In this document: piece after piece, positions 17,511 to 25,876 of the stretch | Layout: each line of letters begins with the position of its first letter | Position numbering within the stretch: the first letter of the stretch is position 1 | Origin: Paenibacillus sp. JJ-223 | GTDB taxonomy: Bacteria > Bacillota > Bacilli > Paenibacillales > Paenibacillaceae | Assembly (NCBI RefSeq): GCF_927798175.1 | Contig: NZ_CAKMMP010000002.1 | Coordinates: 372,001 to 436,000, forward strand | Length of the DNA: 64,000 nt | Direction of reading: 5' to 3' | The notes under the pieces: model-generated | What the model saw: only the letters and a program-made list of their open reading frames with translations | Database searches by the model: none | Told to the model about the DNA's origin: nothing | Position numbers and translations under genes: made by a program

Positions 17511-17620
17511 TTATCCATACGATGTGTACAACCTGTGCAGAAACGCCTTTGTCATGCCCCGAATGATTTATCCACATGTGGATAGATATCGGGGCTGTTC
17601 CCTTTCAACGGTTATCCCCA
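17511..17620. promoter_or_regulatory. Cluster of DnaA-box-like sequences
   Basis: Within 110 bp there are TTATCCATA (17511-17519, one mismatch to TTATCCACA), an exact TTATCCACA (17568-17576) abutting the inverted TGTGGATAG (17577-17585, one mismatch), and TTATCCCCA (17612-17620, one mismatch). The segment lies in the 239-bp space between convergent genes and has no other recognisable role. DnaA binding outside the origin is inferred. Confidence 0.5.
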
Positions 17621-17739
17621 CAAATTGTGCATACCTCTCCCGTAAATGTGCAAAACGTCGCGCAGTATGCCACGCCTAACGCAAAAAGACCGTCTCCGAA
17701 ACCAACCGGAAAACAGTCCTTTACGTTTAACAAGCGACA

Positions 17740-19035
17740 TCAGCCAAAGCGCTGGGTTTTGTACCACTTTGTTTCCCTGCGGAGAATTTTGTCCCCGATC
17801 AGGGAGATAAATGCCTTCACGGAAATGATCAGGAATAACTGGGCATACGTGAAGTAGGATATGCATGCCACGATAAAATTCCGTGTGTTCAACTGCCCGA
17901 TATCGGCCGAAAGCGCCAGCGTGATTTGCAGAACATAAATGTAATACATGAGTGCCCAGGCAATCACGAGGTATACGTACACGTCTCCGGCAAACTGGAA
18001 CGGCGAGACGACATCAGGATTGAATAACGCAACAATCTGATAAATGATGTTGGATACGAAAATGATGTCCGATACGAGAATGGCGATCATGAACCAAAAA
18101 TAGCTTGCCGCATAATAAAGCACATGCAGCTTGATTCTCCAACTGGTACGGTCAAACAGGTGTTTCACATTATCGATGACCACCTGGTAGTTGCCTTTGG
18201 ACCAACGCTGTCTCTGTTTCATGTAAACCTGCAACTGCTCCGGCTCCTGCTGATAAGCCTCGGCACGCGGAGCCAGCGCGATAAGCTGCCCACGCGTGAG
18301 CACATCGAAGGAAACCGCCGTATCCTCCGTAATCGCGTCCGGGTCCCAGCCTCCGATTTCCCTGATCAACTGGGATTTGATGATATAGTTGGTTCCGGGA
18401 ATCGTACCCAGCTTGAACAGTTCCCACAATCCGGTATGGTGGACGCGCTGCACGGTCACAAGCTCGAGATTGATACAATGGGAGAGAAAGTTCTGTCCAC
18501 GATTGCGGGCTTTGTTCCGGCCAAAAACAGCGCCGTGCTTCTCCGGGTTTTCAAGCGCTTTTTGCACCAGAAATAACAATGCGTTGCGTTCAGGCGCGGC
18601 ATCGGCATCATATACGCAAATCCATTCGCCCGTGGACATTTGAAGAGCGTCATTCAACGCTCCGGATTTGCCGCCCGCGCCGGTTCGCTCAAGAATCGTG
18701 AAATCCCGCTCGGCATAGCTCGTATTGGCCTTCAGTTTTTTCAAGCGTTCGGCCGTATCGTCCGTGCAGTTGTCAGCAATGACAATGACCTGCACCTTAT
18801 GCTCAGGATAATTCAAACGTAGAATATGCTCCACGGTAGACACAATGACAAGCCCTTCGTTATGGGCGGGCACCAACACCGACACCGTTGGAAAGTGATC
18901 CATATTCACGGGAATTTCGATGGGTTGCTTTTCCTGGCGATGAATGAATCGAATGGCCCCGGCCATGATGATAATGGCTTCGGTCACGGAGATCCAGATG
19001 CTGAGAATGGACAGCAATAACACGGTATCAGCCAT
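17740..19035 (-). CDS. Processive family 2 glycosyltransferase (YdaM/PgaC-like)
   Basis: 431 residues. After an N-terminal membrane helix the GT-A domain carries VSVLVPAHNE, VIADNCTDDT, the DAD metal motif in CVYDADAAPE, the catalytic ITEDTAVS and the processivity motif QRQRW at about residue 275. Three or four C-terminal helices would form the export channel. It overlaps by 8 bp with the end of a small membrane-protein gene and follows degenerate-GGDEF and GH8 genes, the arrangement of a c-di-GMP-controlled exopolysaccharide locus (compare ydaJKLMN and the Listeria pss genes). The product would be a beta-linked polymer; its sugar is unknown. Confidence 0.92.
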   Translation of the reverse strand: MADTVLLLSILSIWISVTEAIIIMAGAIRFIHRQEKQPIEIPVNMDHFPTVSVLVPAHNEGLVIVSTVEHILRLNYPEHKVQVIVIADNCTDDTAERLKKLKANTSYAERDFTILERTGAGGKSGALNDALQMSTGEWICVYDADAAPERNALLFLVQKALENPEKHGAVFGRNKARNRGQNFLSHCINLELVTVQRVHHTGLWELFKLGTIPGTNYIIKSQLIREIGGWDPDAITEDTAVSFDVLTRGQLIALAPRAEAYQQEPEQLQVYMKQRQRWSKGNYQVVIDNVKHLFDRTSWRIKLHVLYYAASYFWFMIAILVSDIIFVSNIIYQIVALFNPDVVSPFQFAGDVYVYLVIAWALMYYIYVLQITLALSADIGQLNTRNFIVACISYFTYAQLFLIISVKAFISLIGDKILRRETKWYKTQRFG

Positions 19036-19171
19036 TCATTCTCCTCCGATCATATTTTCTGTTGATCCGTTCCCGGAAACGCAGCGTAGCCACGGTCAGT
19101 ATAAGGATCGAGATGATAAAAAAACTGCTTACCGCAATGCAAAGCGGGATAAACCAGGATACATAATCCAT
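19028..19171 (-). CDS. 47-residue single-span membrane protein
   Basis: This frame has ATG 19171 and TGA 19028. GGGAGGATCATCC lies directly upstream and one strongly hydrophobic helix spans residues 7-29 (WFIPLCIAVSSFFIISILIL). A basic tail follows, RFRERINRKYDRRR. Its end overlaps the start of the glycosyltransferase gene, and its own ribosome site follows the stop of the GGDEF gene, so the three are translationally coupled. It may be an accessory subunit of the synthase. No family is recognised. Confidence 0.7.
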   Translation of the reverse strand: MDYVSWFIPLCIAVSSFFIISILILTVATLRFRERINRKYDRRRMNG

Positions 19172-19191
19172 GGATGATCCTCCCCTTCAGT

Positions 19192-20067
19192 CTAGATGTA
19201 TTCTCCAATAAGGTCCGTTTCCGTGTTGCGCTCAAGAGCGGCGATTACCGCATCGACATGTTCGTACTTGTCAAACTGCTCTTTTTGGAACACCAATGCC
19301 CCGGACTTGATCACGGTTTGCAGCTCGTTTCCTTTTTTGTCGATAAACTGGAGGTTCATCATGGCATCTCTGATTCGCTTCGTCATCTCCGGCAAAAAGT
19401 CCGCATTGGTCATCGGACATAAAATAACGAAACGTCCGCGATCCACATAAAACTTATAATCCTCATACCGGATCTGCTTCTGAATCGTATTCGATAGTTC
19501 CTGCAAAAATTGGGCATAACGGACGGAGCCGAGCGATTCCTGCACCAGCGACAAAAACTCGATTTTGAACATGGCCATGCTGAAGCCGTATTGGTCCGAG
19601 TAACGCTTTGCCAAATTGCTCTGTTTGATGACCGTATCGGCAAAAGCCTCGCGATTTCCCAGCGACGTATCGAGGTCAACCTCGGGATTGCGGTCCTGCA
19701 GCTCCTGCAATCGCTCCATCACGCGTGCGCTGCGTACGAGCCCTACCTTGATAAAGGCTGCCACAGCCACGTTAGCCGGAATGAGCAGCCACCAGGAAAA
19801 CGAGATGACGTTCACATCGGCATACGTTACAAGCCATACAAAATAAGACACCAAATAAATAAATCCAATGACGACAGAGACGCCTACCGGTATAACAAAA
19901 CCAACGACCAGCGCGCCAAGGGCAGCGATGCTGAATACAACATCAATCAGAGTGTAGCTTTGATTGAGATACAGCTTGAGATAAACGAGCAGCTGTTGAA
20001 TGACCGCTAACCCGATCAAAATGGCATAACCCCAAGCCATGCGAAGGATGGGCGCTTTGTTTCTCAT
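19192..20067 (-). CDS. Membrane protein with degenerate GGDEF domain, likely c-di-GMP receptor (YdaK-like)
   Basis: 291 residues: four membrane helices within about residues 10-108, then a GGDEF-fold domain at about 130-290 (LGNREAFADTVIKQ, SMAMFKIEFLSLVQE). The catalytic GGDEF is replaced by DRGRF (residues 209-213), so cyclase activity is not expected. The inhibitory-site motif RxxD survives as RYED (200-203) with the canonical 5-residue spacing. This matches YdaK of Bacillus, a degenerate GGDEF receptor that activates exopolysaccharide synthesis. It lies between the GH8 and glycosyltransferase genes. The ATG at 20067 follows AGAAGGGAACC. Confidence 0.87.
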   Translation of the reverse strand: MRNKAPILRMAWGYAILIGLAVIQQLLVYLKLYLNQSYTLIDVVFSIAALGALVVGFVIPVGVSVVIGFIYLVSYFVWLVTYADVNVISFSWWLLIPANVAVAAFIKVGLVRSARVMERLQELQDRNPEVDLDTSLGNREAFADTVIKQSNLAKRYSDQYGFSMAMFKIEFLSLVQESLGSVRYAQFLQELSNTIQKQIRYEDYKFYVDRGRFVILCPMTNADFLPEMTKRIRDAMMNLQFIDKKGNELQTVIKSGALVFQKEQFDKYEHVDAVIAALERNTETDLIGEYI

Positions 20068-20192
20068 GGTTCCCTTCTTTCCAGACGTTTTTCCAAACGT
20101 TATTTCGCTAATTTATGACACCGTTTGACAATTATATACTAGCATAAACAATCGTAATTGAAATGAAAATTTTTATATACTATTTTCATATA

Positions 20193-21296
20193 CTATTTCA
20201 AGAAATGATACAATTTCGTCTCTCCGAGCAAAGCGACAAGGTTATCAAACATATGCGTATTCCCGCCCGAAACGTATCCTCCCGGATAGCGTGAGTCTTG
20301 ATCCCGCAATTTCACCATCTGTTTGTACAGCTGCTTCGCCCACTTGGGATCGTCTGCCCGAATGGCTAGCTCGATGGCAAGACCGTAAACGGCAGGCGAC
20401 TCATAAGTAACGGAGGGCGTGCGCTGGGTACGGTTGTATTGGCCCGGAAGGTAGTGCAGCCGGTTCATTTCCTTTTTCAGAAAAGTGATCAGTTTGTCGG
20501 GTTTGCGCGGGGTCTCCATCAAATGGTTGGCAATGATCAATTGGTCGATCAAATTTACCGTATCGCTATATGCAAATTGTTTGGTCGATGGATCAAAGGT
20601 TTTGGCATAAAACACGCCATCATCAGGCATGCTTTGAAGCAGGCCTTTGTATTTGCCATAGGTCCCCGGCTGCAGCATTTCATGCGACTCCATCGCTTTC
20701 AGGGCAGGCAGATCCACATAGACCAGGCTTAATAGATCCGACGAATAACCATTGGAGAAATCATGGAAATCGACATAGTATCCATGCTGCTGCACGAATT
20801 CCGTCAACACCCGAGAGATGGCGGCTGCCGTTTGCAGCTTGTCCTCTCTCCCGTCGGCCCACTGGTCGGCTGCGGCCAACAAGGCATTCACGATGCGGAA
20901 ATCATCGCCAAGCGCATTGGTCGTCACATGCGATGTTCCATCCGCATCCAGCTTCCAGGCTATGTACTTTTGCGGCATGAGAAAATACGTTTTTAACAAT
21001 GTATAACTCTGCTCAAACATGGCCTGATCATTTTTGGCCACCGCATATTGCATCCACAGGCCGATCGACTCGGACAGTGCTTCACGTCCTGCGACGATAT
21101 CGGGATTCTCCGAACGCGCGTCCTGCAAATAAGAGGCCAACGTGCCATTGGGATTGGTCATATGATTTTGGATAAACGATGCCGTGGGGGAGTTTTCGTT
21201 CATCACGAATCTTTCCTTTAACATAAAAATCACCGCCACCAGCACAACGGTTGCCACCACCAATGCTGGAATCCAGATTCGCCATGTACGTTTCAT
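20193..21296 (-). CDS. Membrane-anchored glycoside hydrolase family 8-like protein (YdaJ-like)
   Basis: 367 residues: a signal anchor at about residues 8-25, then an (alpha/alpha)6 GH8 domain. REALSESIGLWMQYA aligns with the catalytic Glu region, and GDDFRIVNALLAAADQW aligns with the GH8 signature around its Asp. DFSNGYSSDLLSL and YESPAVYGLAIELA follow. GH8 enzymes in polysaccharide loci trim or release the nascent chain outside the membrane. I chose ATG 21296 because AGGAGGAAAGT precedes it; an open frame extends to 21455 without support. First gene of the compact exopolysaccharide operon. Confidence 0.85.
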   Translation of the reverse strand: MKRTWRIWIPALVVATVVLVAVIFMLKERFVMNENSPTASFIQNHMTNPNGTLASYLQDARSENPDIVAGREALSESIGLWMQYAVAKNDQAMFEQSYTLLKTYFLMPQKYIAWKLDADGTSHVTTNALGDDFRIVNALLAAADQWADGREDKLQTAAAISRVLTEFVQQHGYYVDFHDFSNGYSSDLLSLVYVDLPALKAMESHEMLQPGTYGKYKGLLQSMPDDGVFYAKTFDPSTKQFAYSDTVNLIDQLIIANHLMETPRKPDKLITFLKKEMNRLHYLPGQYNRTQRTPSVTYESPAVYGLAIELAIRADDPKWAKQLYKQMVKLRDQDSRYPGGYVSGGNTHMFDNLVALLGETKLYHFLK

Positions 21297-21400
21297 ACTT
21301 TCCTCCTGATTCTGAATCTCGTGTGCCGCCTTCTGATCACGAGCATCCCCGAAACAAGTTCGGCGCACGCCCAAGGGATGTAATTCAGCATGTGTAGGCT

Positions 21401-21874
21401 TCATTCGGTGGAATCCATGTAGGCTCTTCGGCCGCCTTTCTTGACGAACTTCCAATCCACTTCAATATTGTGGCGCATCCGGCGCAGCAATCGGACCGCT
21501 GTTTCGATCTCTTCAGGCGTAAATCCGGCAAGCGTAACCTGGTCCGAATGCACGCCTTCCCGGCGAATGAATTCCCAAGCTTCCAGTCCCGCCTCGGTGG
21601 GATAAAGCAGCTTGTTCTTTTTATTGCCCTGCTGAGGCTTCTTGACGATAAAACCGTCCGACTCCAGTTTACTGATGGCCCGGGCAGCCGTCGTCCGGTC
21701 AACCTTGATCAGCTCGGCCAGCTGATTGGGGATAATGCCGGGATTTTCGCAGATGCGATAAAGATAAAGGTACTGTCCCCGGGACAGGTTCAGGTGCTGA
21801 AACTCGATGTTGCTGATGGAATCGAGACAGCGGGCAATCATGCCGATTTCGCGCAAGACCTCTTTCAAGCTCAT
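21401..21874 (-). CDS. MarR family transcriptional regulator
   Basis: 157 residues. The winged-helix region includes FQHLNLSRGQYLYLYRICENPG, IIPNQLAELIKVDRTTAARAISKLESDGFI and the wing KKPQQGNKKNKLLYPTEAG. A palindrome TGTTGCATTCGCAACA lies just upstream, between the inferred promoter and the start codon, fitting autorepression. The ribosome site AAAGGCGTGA is weak. The gene reads toward the exopolysaccharide operon about 100 bp downstream and may control it; that link is positional only. A tandem duplication lies behind its promoter. Confidence 0.88.
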   Translation of the reverse strand: MSLKEVLREIGMIARCLDSISNIEFQHLNLSRGQYLYLYRICENPGIIPNQLAELIKVDRTTAARAISKLESDGFIVKKPQQGNKKNKLLYPTEAGLEAWEFIRREGVHSDQVTLAGFTPEEIETAVRLLRRMRHNIEVDWKFVKKGGRRAYMDSTE

Positions 21875-21894
21875 TCACGCCTTTCTATACCTTT

Positions 21895-21910
21895 TGTTGC
21901 ATTCGCAACA
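21895..21910. promoter_or_regulatory. MarR autoregulatory operator candidate
   Basis: TGTTGCATTCGCAACA: perfect 6-bp arms around ATTC, placed at about +2 to +17 relative to the promoter at 21919-21947 and 21 bases before the start codon. Confidence 0.6.
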
Positions 21911-21918
21911 TAGTTGGT

Positions 21919-21947
21919 GTTATAACTAAAACATCTGATTGATGCAA
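21919..21947 (-). promoter_or_regulatory. MarR gene promoter
   Basis: On the minus strand TTGCAT (21947-21942) and TATAAC (21924-21919) are 17 bp apart. A second copy, TTGCAC-15 bp-TATAAT at 22056-22030, exists in the duplicated segment with a shortened spacer and is probably weaker. Confidence 0.55.
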
Positions 21948-22140
21948 CTCACAGGAGACAGACCACGTTTAGCGGTTGTTTTACTTGCAATATCAGGATG
22001 CTTTAGCTCCGATGTCGATTCTCGCTGATATTATAACTAAACATCTGATGGTGCAACTCTCAGGAGACAGACCACATTTATCGGTTGTTTTACTTGCAAT
22101 ATCAGGATGCATACGCTCCGATGTCGATTCTTGCTGATAT
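21920..22140. repeat. Tandem direct duplication of about 110 bp
   Basis: Two head-to-tail copies, 21920-22030 and 22031-22140, share nearly all positions, with long identical runs such as GGTTGTTTTACTTGCAATAT and CTCCGATGTCGATTC. A few substitutions and two one-base deletions separate them. The unit contains the MarR promoter and most of the divergent MarR/GNAT intergenic region. Confidence 0.9.
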
Positions 22141-22202
22141 TTCAGGACAAGTTCAGTGTACCATGCCGAAAAGGGTTATTACCGACCAAAGGGGACATTT
22201 TC

Positions 22203-22643
22203 ATGAATACTACGGTGACAGAAGTTCAAAATCAGGAACAATTGGAAGCCTGCTTTGCCATTCGCAAAGCCATTTTCGTTGAAGAACAAGGGGTGCCGGC
22301 AGAAGACGAGTTCGACCAGTACGATGCGCTTCATACGGAAGCCCGTCACATCCTTGTACATGTCGATGGGGAGCCTGCCGCCTCGGCCAGACTGCGTGTT
22401 GTCGAGCAAACGGCCAAGCTGGAGCGAATCTGCGTTATGATGGAATATCGCAAGCACGGTCTTGGAAGAGTGCTCATCGACAAGCTGGAACAAATGTCCT
22501 TGGATCAAGGGTTGGTCAAAGCGAAACTTCACGCTCAGGTACAGGCCTCCGGCTTCTACGAACGACTTGGATACGCCCCGGCTTCGGACGTTTTTCTGGA
22601 GGATGGCATTCCGCACTTGCTCATGACCAAAACATTGAATTAG
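22203..22643 (+). CDS. GNAT family N-acetyltransferase (ElaA/YjcF-like)
   Basis: 146 residues. The N-terminal CFAIRKAIFVEEQGVPAEDEFDQYD is typical of the YjcF/ElaA subgroup. The acetyl-CoA motif A region reads ERICVMMEYRKHGLGRVLIDKLE, followed by LHAQVQASGFYERLGYAP. The ATG at 22203 follows AAAGGGGACATTTTC; the frame upstream runs into the duplicated intergenic DNA and is not coding. Substrate unknown. Confidence 0.88.
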   Translation: MNTTVTEVQNQEQLEACFAIRKAIFVEEQGVPAEDEFDQYDALHTEARHILVHVDGEPAASARLRVVEQTAKLERICVMMEYRKHGLGRVLIDKLEQMSLDQGLVKAKLHAQVQASGFYERLGYAPASDVFLEDGIPHLLMTKTLN

Positions 22644-22689
22644 GGCTGTTCGCGAGCGAAATCGCCACAATACGCCCAAAGATAACGCA

Positions 22690-22737
22690 AAAACGCCTAT
22701 GCACCTACTTCTACAAAGTGGAGTGCATAGGCGTTTT
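22690..22737. terminator. Bidirectional intrinsic terminator
   Basis: A 15-bp perfect stem (AAAACGCCTATGCAC at 22690-22704 with its complement at 22723-22737) lies between the convergent GNAT and methyltransferase genes, with T-rich ends on both strands. Confidence 0.85.
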
Positions 22738-22799
22738 ATTCGCTTTAGTGCCTTTGCAGTAAGCCCGCAGTCACAGCTTCATTGGCATGCGCCCAGACA

Positions 22800-23885
22800 C
22801 TACTGCCCCAGCGCCAGTTGACCTGGCTGCTGTTTTTTCATCTGTTTGCTGCGCAGCTGTCCGCAAGCGGCGTCGATATCTGTGCCGTGCTCCATACGCA
22901 CCGTTGCATTGATGTCGTTTTTCTTCAGCGTATCATAGAATCCGAGAATCGATTCCTCCGTACTTCGCTGATACTGGCTGTGTTCATCGACCGGGTTGTA
23001 CGGGATCAAGTTCACGCTCACCATGCTCTTCCGGCTGGAAAGCAATTCGGCCAGCTCGGCCGCATGCTCGCGTTGATCATTGACATCGCGCAGCAAAATA
23101 TATTCGAACATGATGCGTTTGTTCGTCGTTTGCAGGTAATAATCCACGGCGTCCATCAGCTGCTCAATCGGGAACGCACGGTTGATCTTCATGATCCGTG
23201 TCCGCAGCTCGTTGTTCGGCGCATGCAATGAAATCGCCAGATTCACCTGCAGGCTGCTGTCCGCAAACTCCTTGATTTTGTCCGGCAGTCCGCTTGTGGA
23301 AACGGTAATGCGTTTCGCCGCAAGCGCAAGACCCTTCCGATCCTTGATCACTTCGATAAAATCGGACATGTTCTGGAAGTTGTCGAACGGCTCACCGATG
23401 CCCATCACCACGATATTGGTGACGCGTTCGCCTTTGCTGGCCGCATCCAGATGACGCTGCACGTGCATGACCTGTTCAACGATCTCTCCGGCAGACAAGT
23501 CCCGGCTCTTCTTGATCAGGCCGCTCGCGCAGAAGCTGCAGCCGATGTTACAACCCACCTGCGTGGTTACGCAGACGGTCAAGCCGTATTTTTGCCGCAT
23601 CAAGACCGTTTCGATCAGATTGCCGTCATAAAGGCGGAGCAGAAATTTGACCGTGCCGTCGGCCGACTCCTGCTTCACGTGTTCGCTGACCGAATTCATC
23701 GTAAAATGCTCGGCCAGCACGTCAAGACACTCCTGGCGCACATCGGTCATATCCGTAAAATCGCGAGAGCGCTCCTGATATAGATGTTCCCAGATCCGGG
23801 AGGCACGGGATTTCTTCTGTCCATGCTCCGGCAGCCAGGAACGCAATTGATCTAAAGTTAATCCATAGATGGATGGTTTGTTCAT
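22800..23885 (-). CDS. rlmN: RlmN/Cfr family radical SAM rRNA methyltransferase
   Basis: 361 residues. RlmN methylates C2 of A2503 in 23S rRNA and of A37 in some tRNAs. The radical-SAM cluster motif CNIGCSFC follows VCVTTQVG. Further motifs are [10 protein letters not shown], the SAM-side [20 protein letters not shown], and the C-terminal catalytic Cys in DIDAACGQL. These favour RlmN over Cfr, although paralogues of this family occur in Bacillales and a Cfr-like C8 specificity cannot be fully excluded. The ATG at 23885 follows GAGGATAGCATA. Confidence 0.88.
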   Translation of the reverse strand: MNKPSIYGLTLDQLRSWLPEHGQKKSRASRIWEHLYQERSRDFTDMTDVRQECLDVLAEHFTMNSVSEHVKQESADGTVKFLLRLYDGNLIETVLMRQKYGLTVCVTTQVGCNIGCSFCASGLIKKSRDLSAGEIVEQVMHVQRHLDAASKGERVTNIVVMGIGEPFDNFQNMSDFIEVIKDRKGLALAAKRITVSTSGLPDKIKEFADSSLQVNLAISLHAPNNELRTRIMKINRAFPIEQLMDAVDYYLQTTNKRIMFEYILLRDVNDQREHAAELAELLSSRKSMVSVNLIPYNPVDEHSQYQRSTEESILGFYDTLKKNDINATVRMEHGTDIDAACGQLRSKQMKKQQPGQLALGQ

Positions 23886-24124
23886 TATGCTATCCTCTTT
23901 TCGCAAAAAGCATATGGTCTATTGATGAACCGCAAGCCAAACGTCTTTCGATAAACTTCCTAATATGGAGACAGACTGCGTTTCGCTCAAAAAACCTCTA
24001 CACCTTATTGTCCCAAAATTGCAAAAGGAACACAAGGCCTTTCGCTTTTCTTCCAAGAGGTTTTATGGTTGGTAAAACTGAACAATACATGTCCAGGGTG
24101 CGGGTGAATTGCCCGCCCTTGGTT

Positions 24125-25480
24125 TTAAAAATGAATGATGCCTGACGTATGCAGCAATACCAGGAACACAAGAACGGGCGCTACATACCGAAGCATGAAC
24201 AGCCATACTTTGAACCAGCCGGCGTTCAAGCCGGAGGCTTCGGCTGCATTTTTCCAGAAGTAACCCGCAAAAATGGTCACCAGCAATCCGCCAATGGGCA
24301 GCAGGATGTTGGAAGCAACAAAGTCCATCCAGCTGAACACGTCCGTGCCATTGATTTTCAGCTCCGGCATAAGTCCCATCGACAATGCGGCCGGAATGCC
24401 TACGATAAAGACAGCGAGGGAAAGCACCCAAACGGAGCGGCTGCGGCTCCACGACAGTCTTTCCATAAAGTATTTGACCGGCACCTCCAGCAGCGATACA
24501 GCCGAAGTCAACGCCGCAATGGCCAGCAGCACGAAGAACAGTCCGCCGAACAAGAAACCCAGCGGCATCGCCGAGAAAGCCGCAGGCAAAGCGATGAAGA
24601 TGAGCGATGGTCCTTGGTCAGGCGCAATGCCGAACGAAAACGTCGTCGGGAAGATAATCAGCCCTGCAATGAAGGCATATAACAAGTCACCCGCGCCGAC
24701 GGCGACGGTAGCCGCTCCAAGGGATTGATTCTTGTCTACATAAGAGCCGTATGTGACCAAGATCCCCATCCCCAGCGACAGGGAGAAGAAGGCATGTCCG
24801 AGTGCCACAAGCGCCGATTCGGTCGTTAATTGCGAGAAGTCGGGGTTCAGGAAGAACGATGCTCCCGCTCCTGCTCCAGGCAATGTCAATGCGCGAACCA
24901 TCAGCACGAGCAACAATACCAGCATCGCCGGAATCAATACTTTGTTGAATTTCTCGATCCCGCCGGATACCCCTTTGGCAACGATCAAACCGGTAATGAG
25001 AACGGAAACGAGCTGCCAAACGATCGGCAAGTATCCGCCCATAAAGGAACTGAATTGCCCGGCAAAGTCCTGATTGTTGTACAAGGCTCCGCTAAAGGAT
25101 GTTACCGCGTAATGCAGGGTCCAGCCTGCAATGATGAGATAAAACGACAAGATGATGAACGGCGTCAGCACCTGCAGCAATCCTGCAGCCAGCCATCCCT
25201 TGCCTCCGCCTGCCTTGATGAAAGCCGTGGCGGCGCTTCCGCGGCCGCTGCGTCCAATCGCAAGCTCAGCCAGCAGAACGGGCAGACCGATCAACAGAAG
25301 ACAGACGATAAAGAGCAGGAAGAATGCCGCTCCCCCGTTTTCCCCCGTGATATAAGGGAACTTCCACATATTTCCCAAACCCACCGAGCTGCCGATCGCA
25401 GCCAGGATGAAACCTGCGCGTGAGAAGCGTTCCCCCTTGCCGGAGCTGTTTGGATCCAAATTGGAATGACCTAAATTCAT
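24125..25480 (-). CDS. Sodium-dependent transporter, NSS/SNF family
   Basis: 451 residues with about 11 predicted helices, the length of bacterial LeuT/MhsT/TnaT relatives. Helix 1 carries the unwound motif GSSVGLGNMWKFPYITGENGGAAF for sodium and substrate binding. GHAFFSLSLGMGILVTYGSY is helix 6, and SAVSLLEVPVKYFME follows. These carriers take up amino acids such as Trp or Leu using Na+. The ATG at 25480 follows AGGTGGAGTAGATAC. The gene is monocistronic. The substrate is not determinable here. Confidence 0.92.
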   Translation of the reverse strand: MNLGHSNLDPNSSGKGERFSRAGFILAAIGSSVGLGNMWKFPYITGENGGAAFFLLFIVCLLLIGLPVLLAELAIGRSGRGSAATAFIKAGGGKGWLAAGLLQVLTPFIILSFYLIIAGWTLHYAVTSFSGALYNNQDFAGQFSSFMGGYLPIVWQLVSVLITGLIVAKGVSGGIEKFNKVLIPAMLVLLLVLMVRALTLPGAGAGASFFLNPDFSQLTTESALVALGHAFFSLSLGMGILVTYGSYVDKNQSLGAATVAVGAGDLLYAFIAGLIIFPTTFSFGIAPDQGPSLIFIALPAAFSAMPLGFLFGGLFFVLLAIAALTSAVSLLEVPVKYFMERLSWSRSRSVWVLSLAVFIVGIPAALSMGLMPELKINGTDVFSWMDFVASNILLPIGGLLVTIFAGYFWKNAAEASGLNAGWFKVWLFMLRYVAPVLVFLVLLHTSGIIHF

Positions 25481-25830
25481 GTATCTACTCCACCTGTCCT
25501 AAATTTATTTCGTTATTATATACTACTCTCCGTGTCAGGTCATTCAAAAAATCGAAATAAGTCAAAATGTTATTTTATTACAATGACTTGGCACAAAAAT
25601 ATGCTGCCTTGCCCTCTATTCAGATTAACCAAATTTGGCCATGATGCGCTTTTTGCGACTCATTTTCTTTTCCCCATGGTCAAATACAATCCGTTTCCTC
25701 CGGGATCGTGTTTCGTTCTCGGAGAGCAATATAGAGTCTCGTTATGTTCCCTCTTCAAAAGCAGTGTGGGTCAATGTCCTTGCCTTTAAACAACAAGTTG
25801 CCGCGAATGTAACCAAACCACAATAAAGAA
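25481..25830. other. Intergenic stretch without a supported gene
   Basis: About 350 AT-rich bases between the NSS transporter start and the greA terminator. A TATATAAT box (minus strand, near 25515) may belong to the transporter promoter. An 85-codon open frame on the plus strand lacks a ribosome site and recognisable composition, so I do not call it. Confidence 0.4.
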
Positions 25831-25864
25831 GGGGCGAACAACCAAAGAGTTGGTCGTTTGCCCC
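25831..25864 (-). terminator. Intrinsic terminator of greA
   Basis: Arms GGGGCGAACAACCAA and TTGGTCGTTTGCCCC pair around AGAG with one wobble and one mismatch. On the minus strand TTCTTTATT follows. Confidence 0.75.
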
Positions 25865-25876
25865 CAAGAAGTCAGG

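Noticed and set aside
17511-17620. DnaA-box cluster as the replication origin oriC
   Set aside because: There is no dnaA, dnaN, rpmH or recF nearby, the number of boxes is small, and no AT-rich unwinding region adjoins it.
21920-22202. N-terminal extension of the GNAT protein from an upstream ATG at 22107
   Set aside because: The extension falls within the duplicated non-coding unit and lacks a ribosome site; ATG 22203 has AAAGGGGA and the conserved N-terminus.
22800-23885. Cfr antibiotic-resistance methyltransferase
   Set aside because: The VTTQVGC, GEPFDN and DIDAACGQL motifs fit RlmN better than Cfr; only phylogeny could make the stronger claim.
25532-25789. An 85-codon frame upstream of greA
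   Set aside because: It has no ribosome site, odd composition and no similarity that I recognise.
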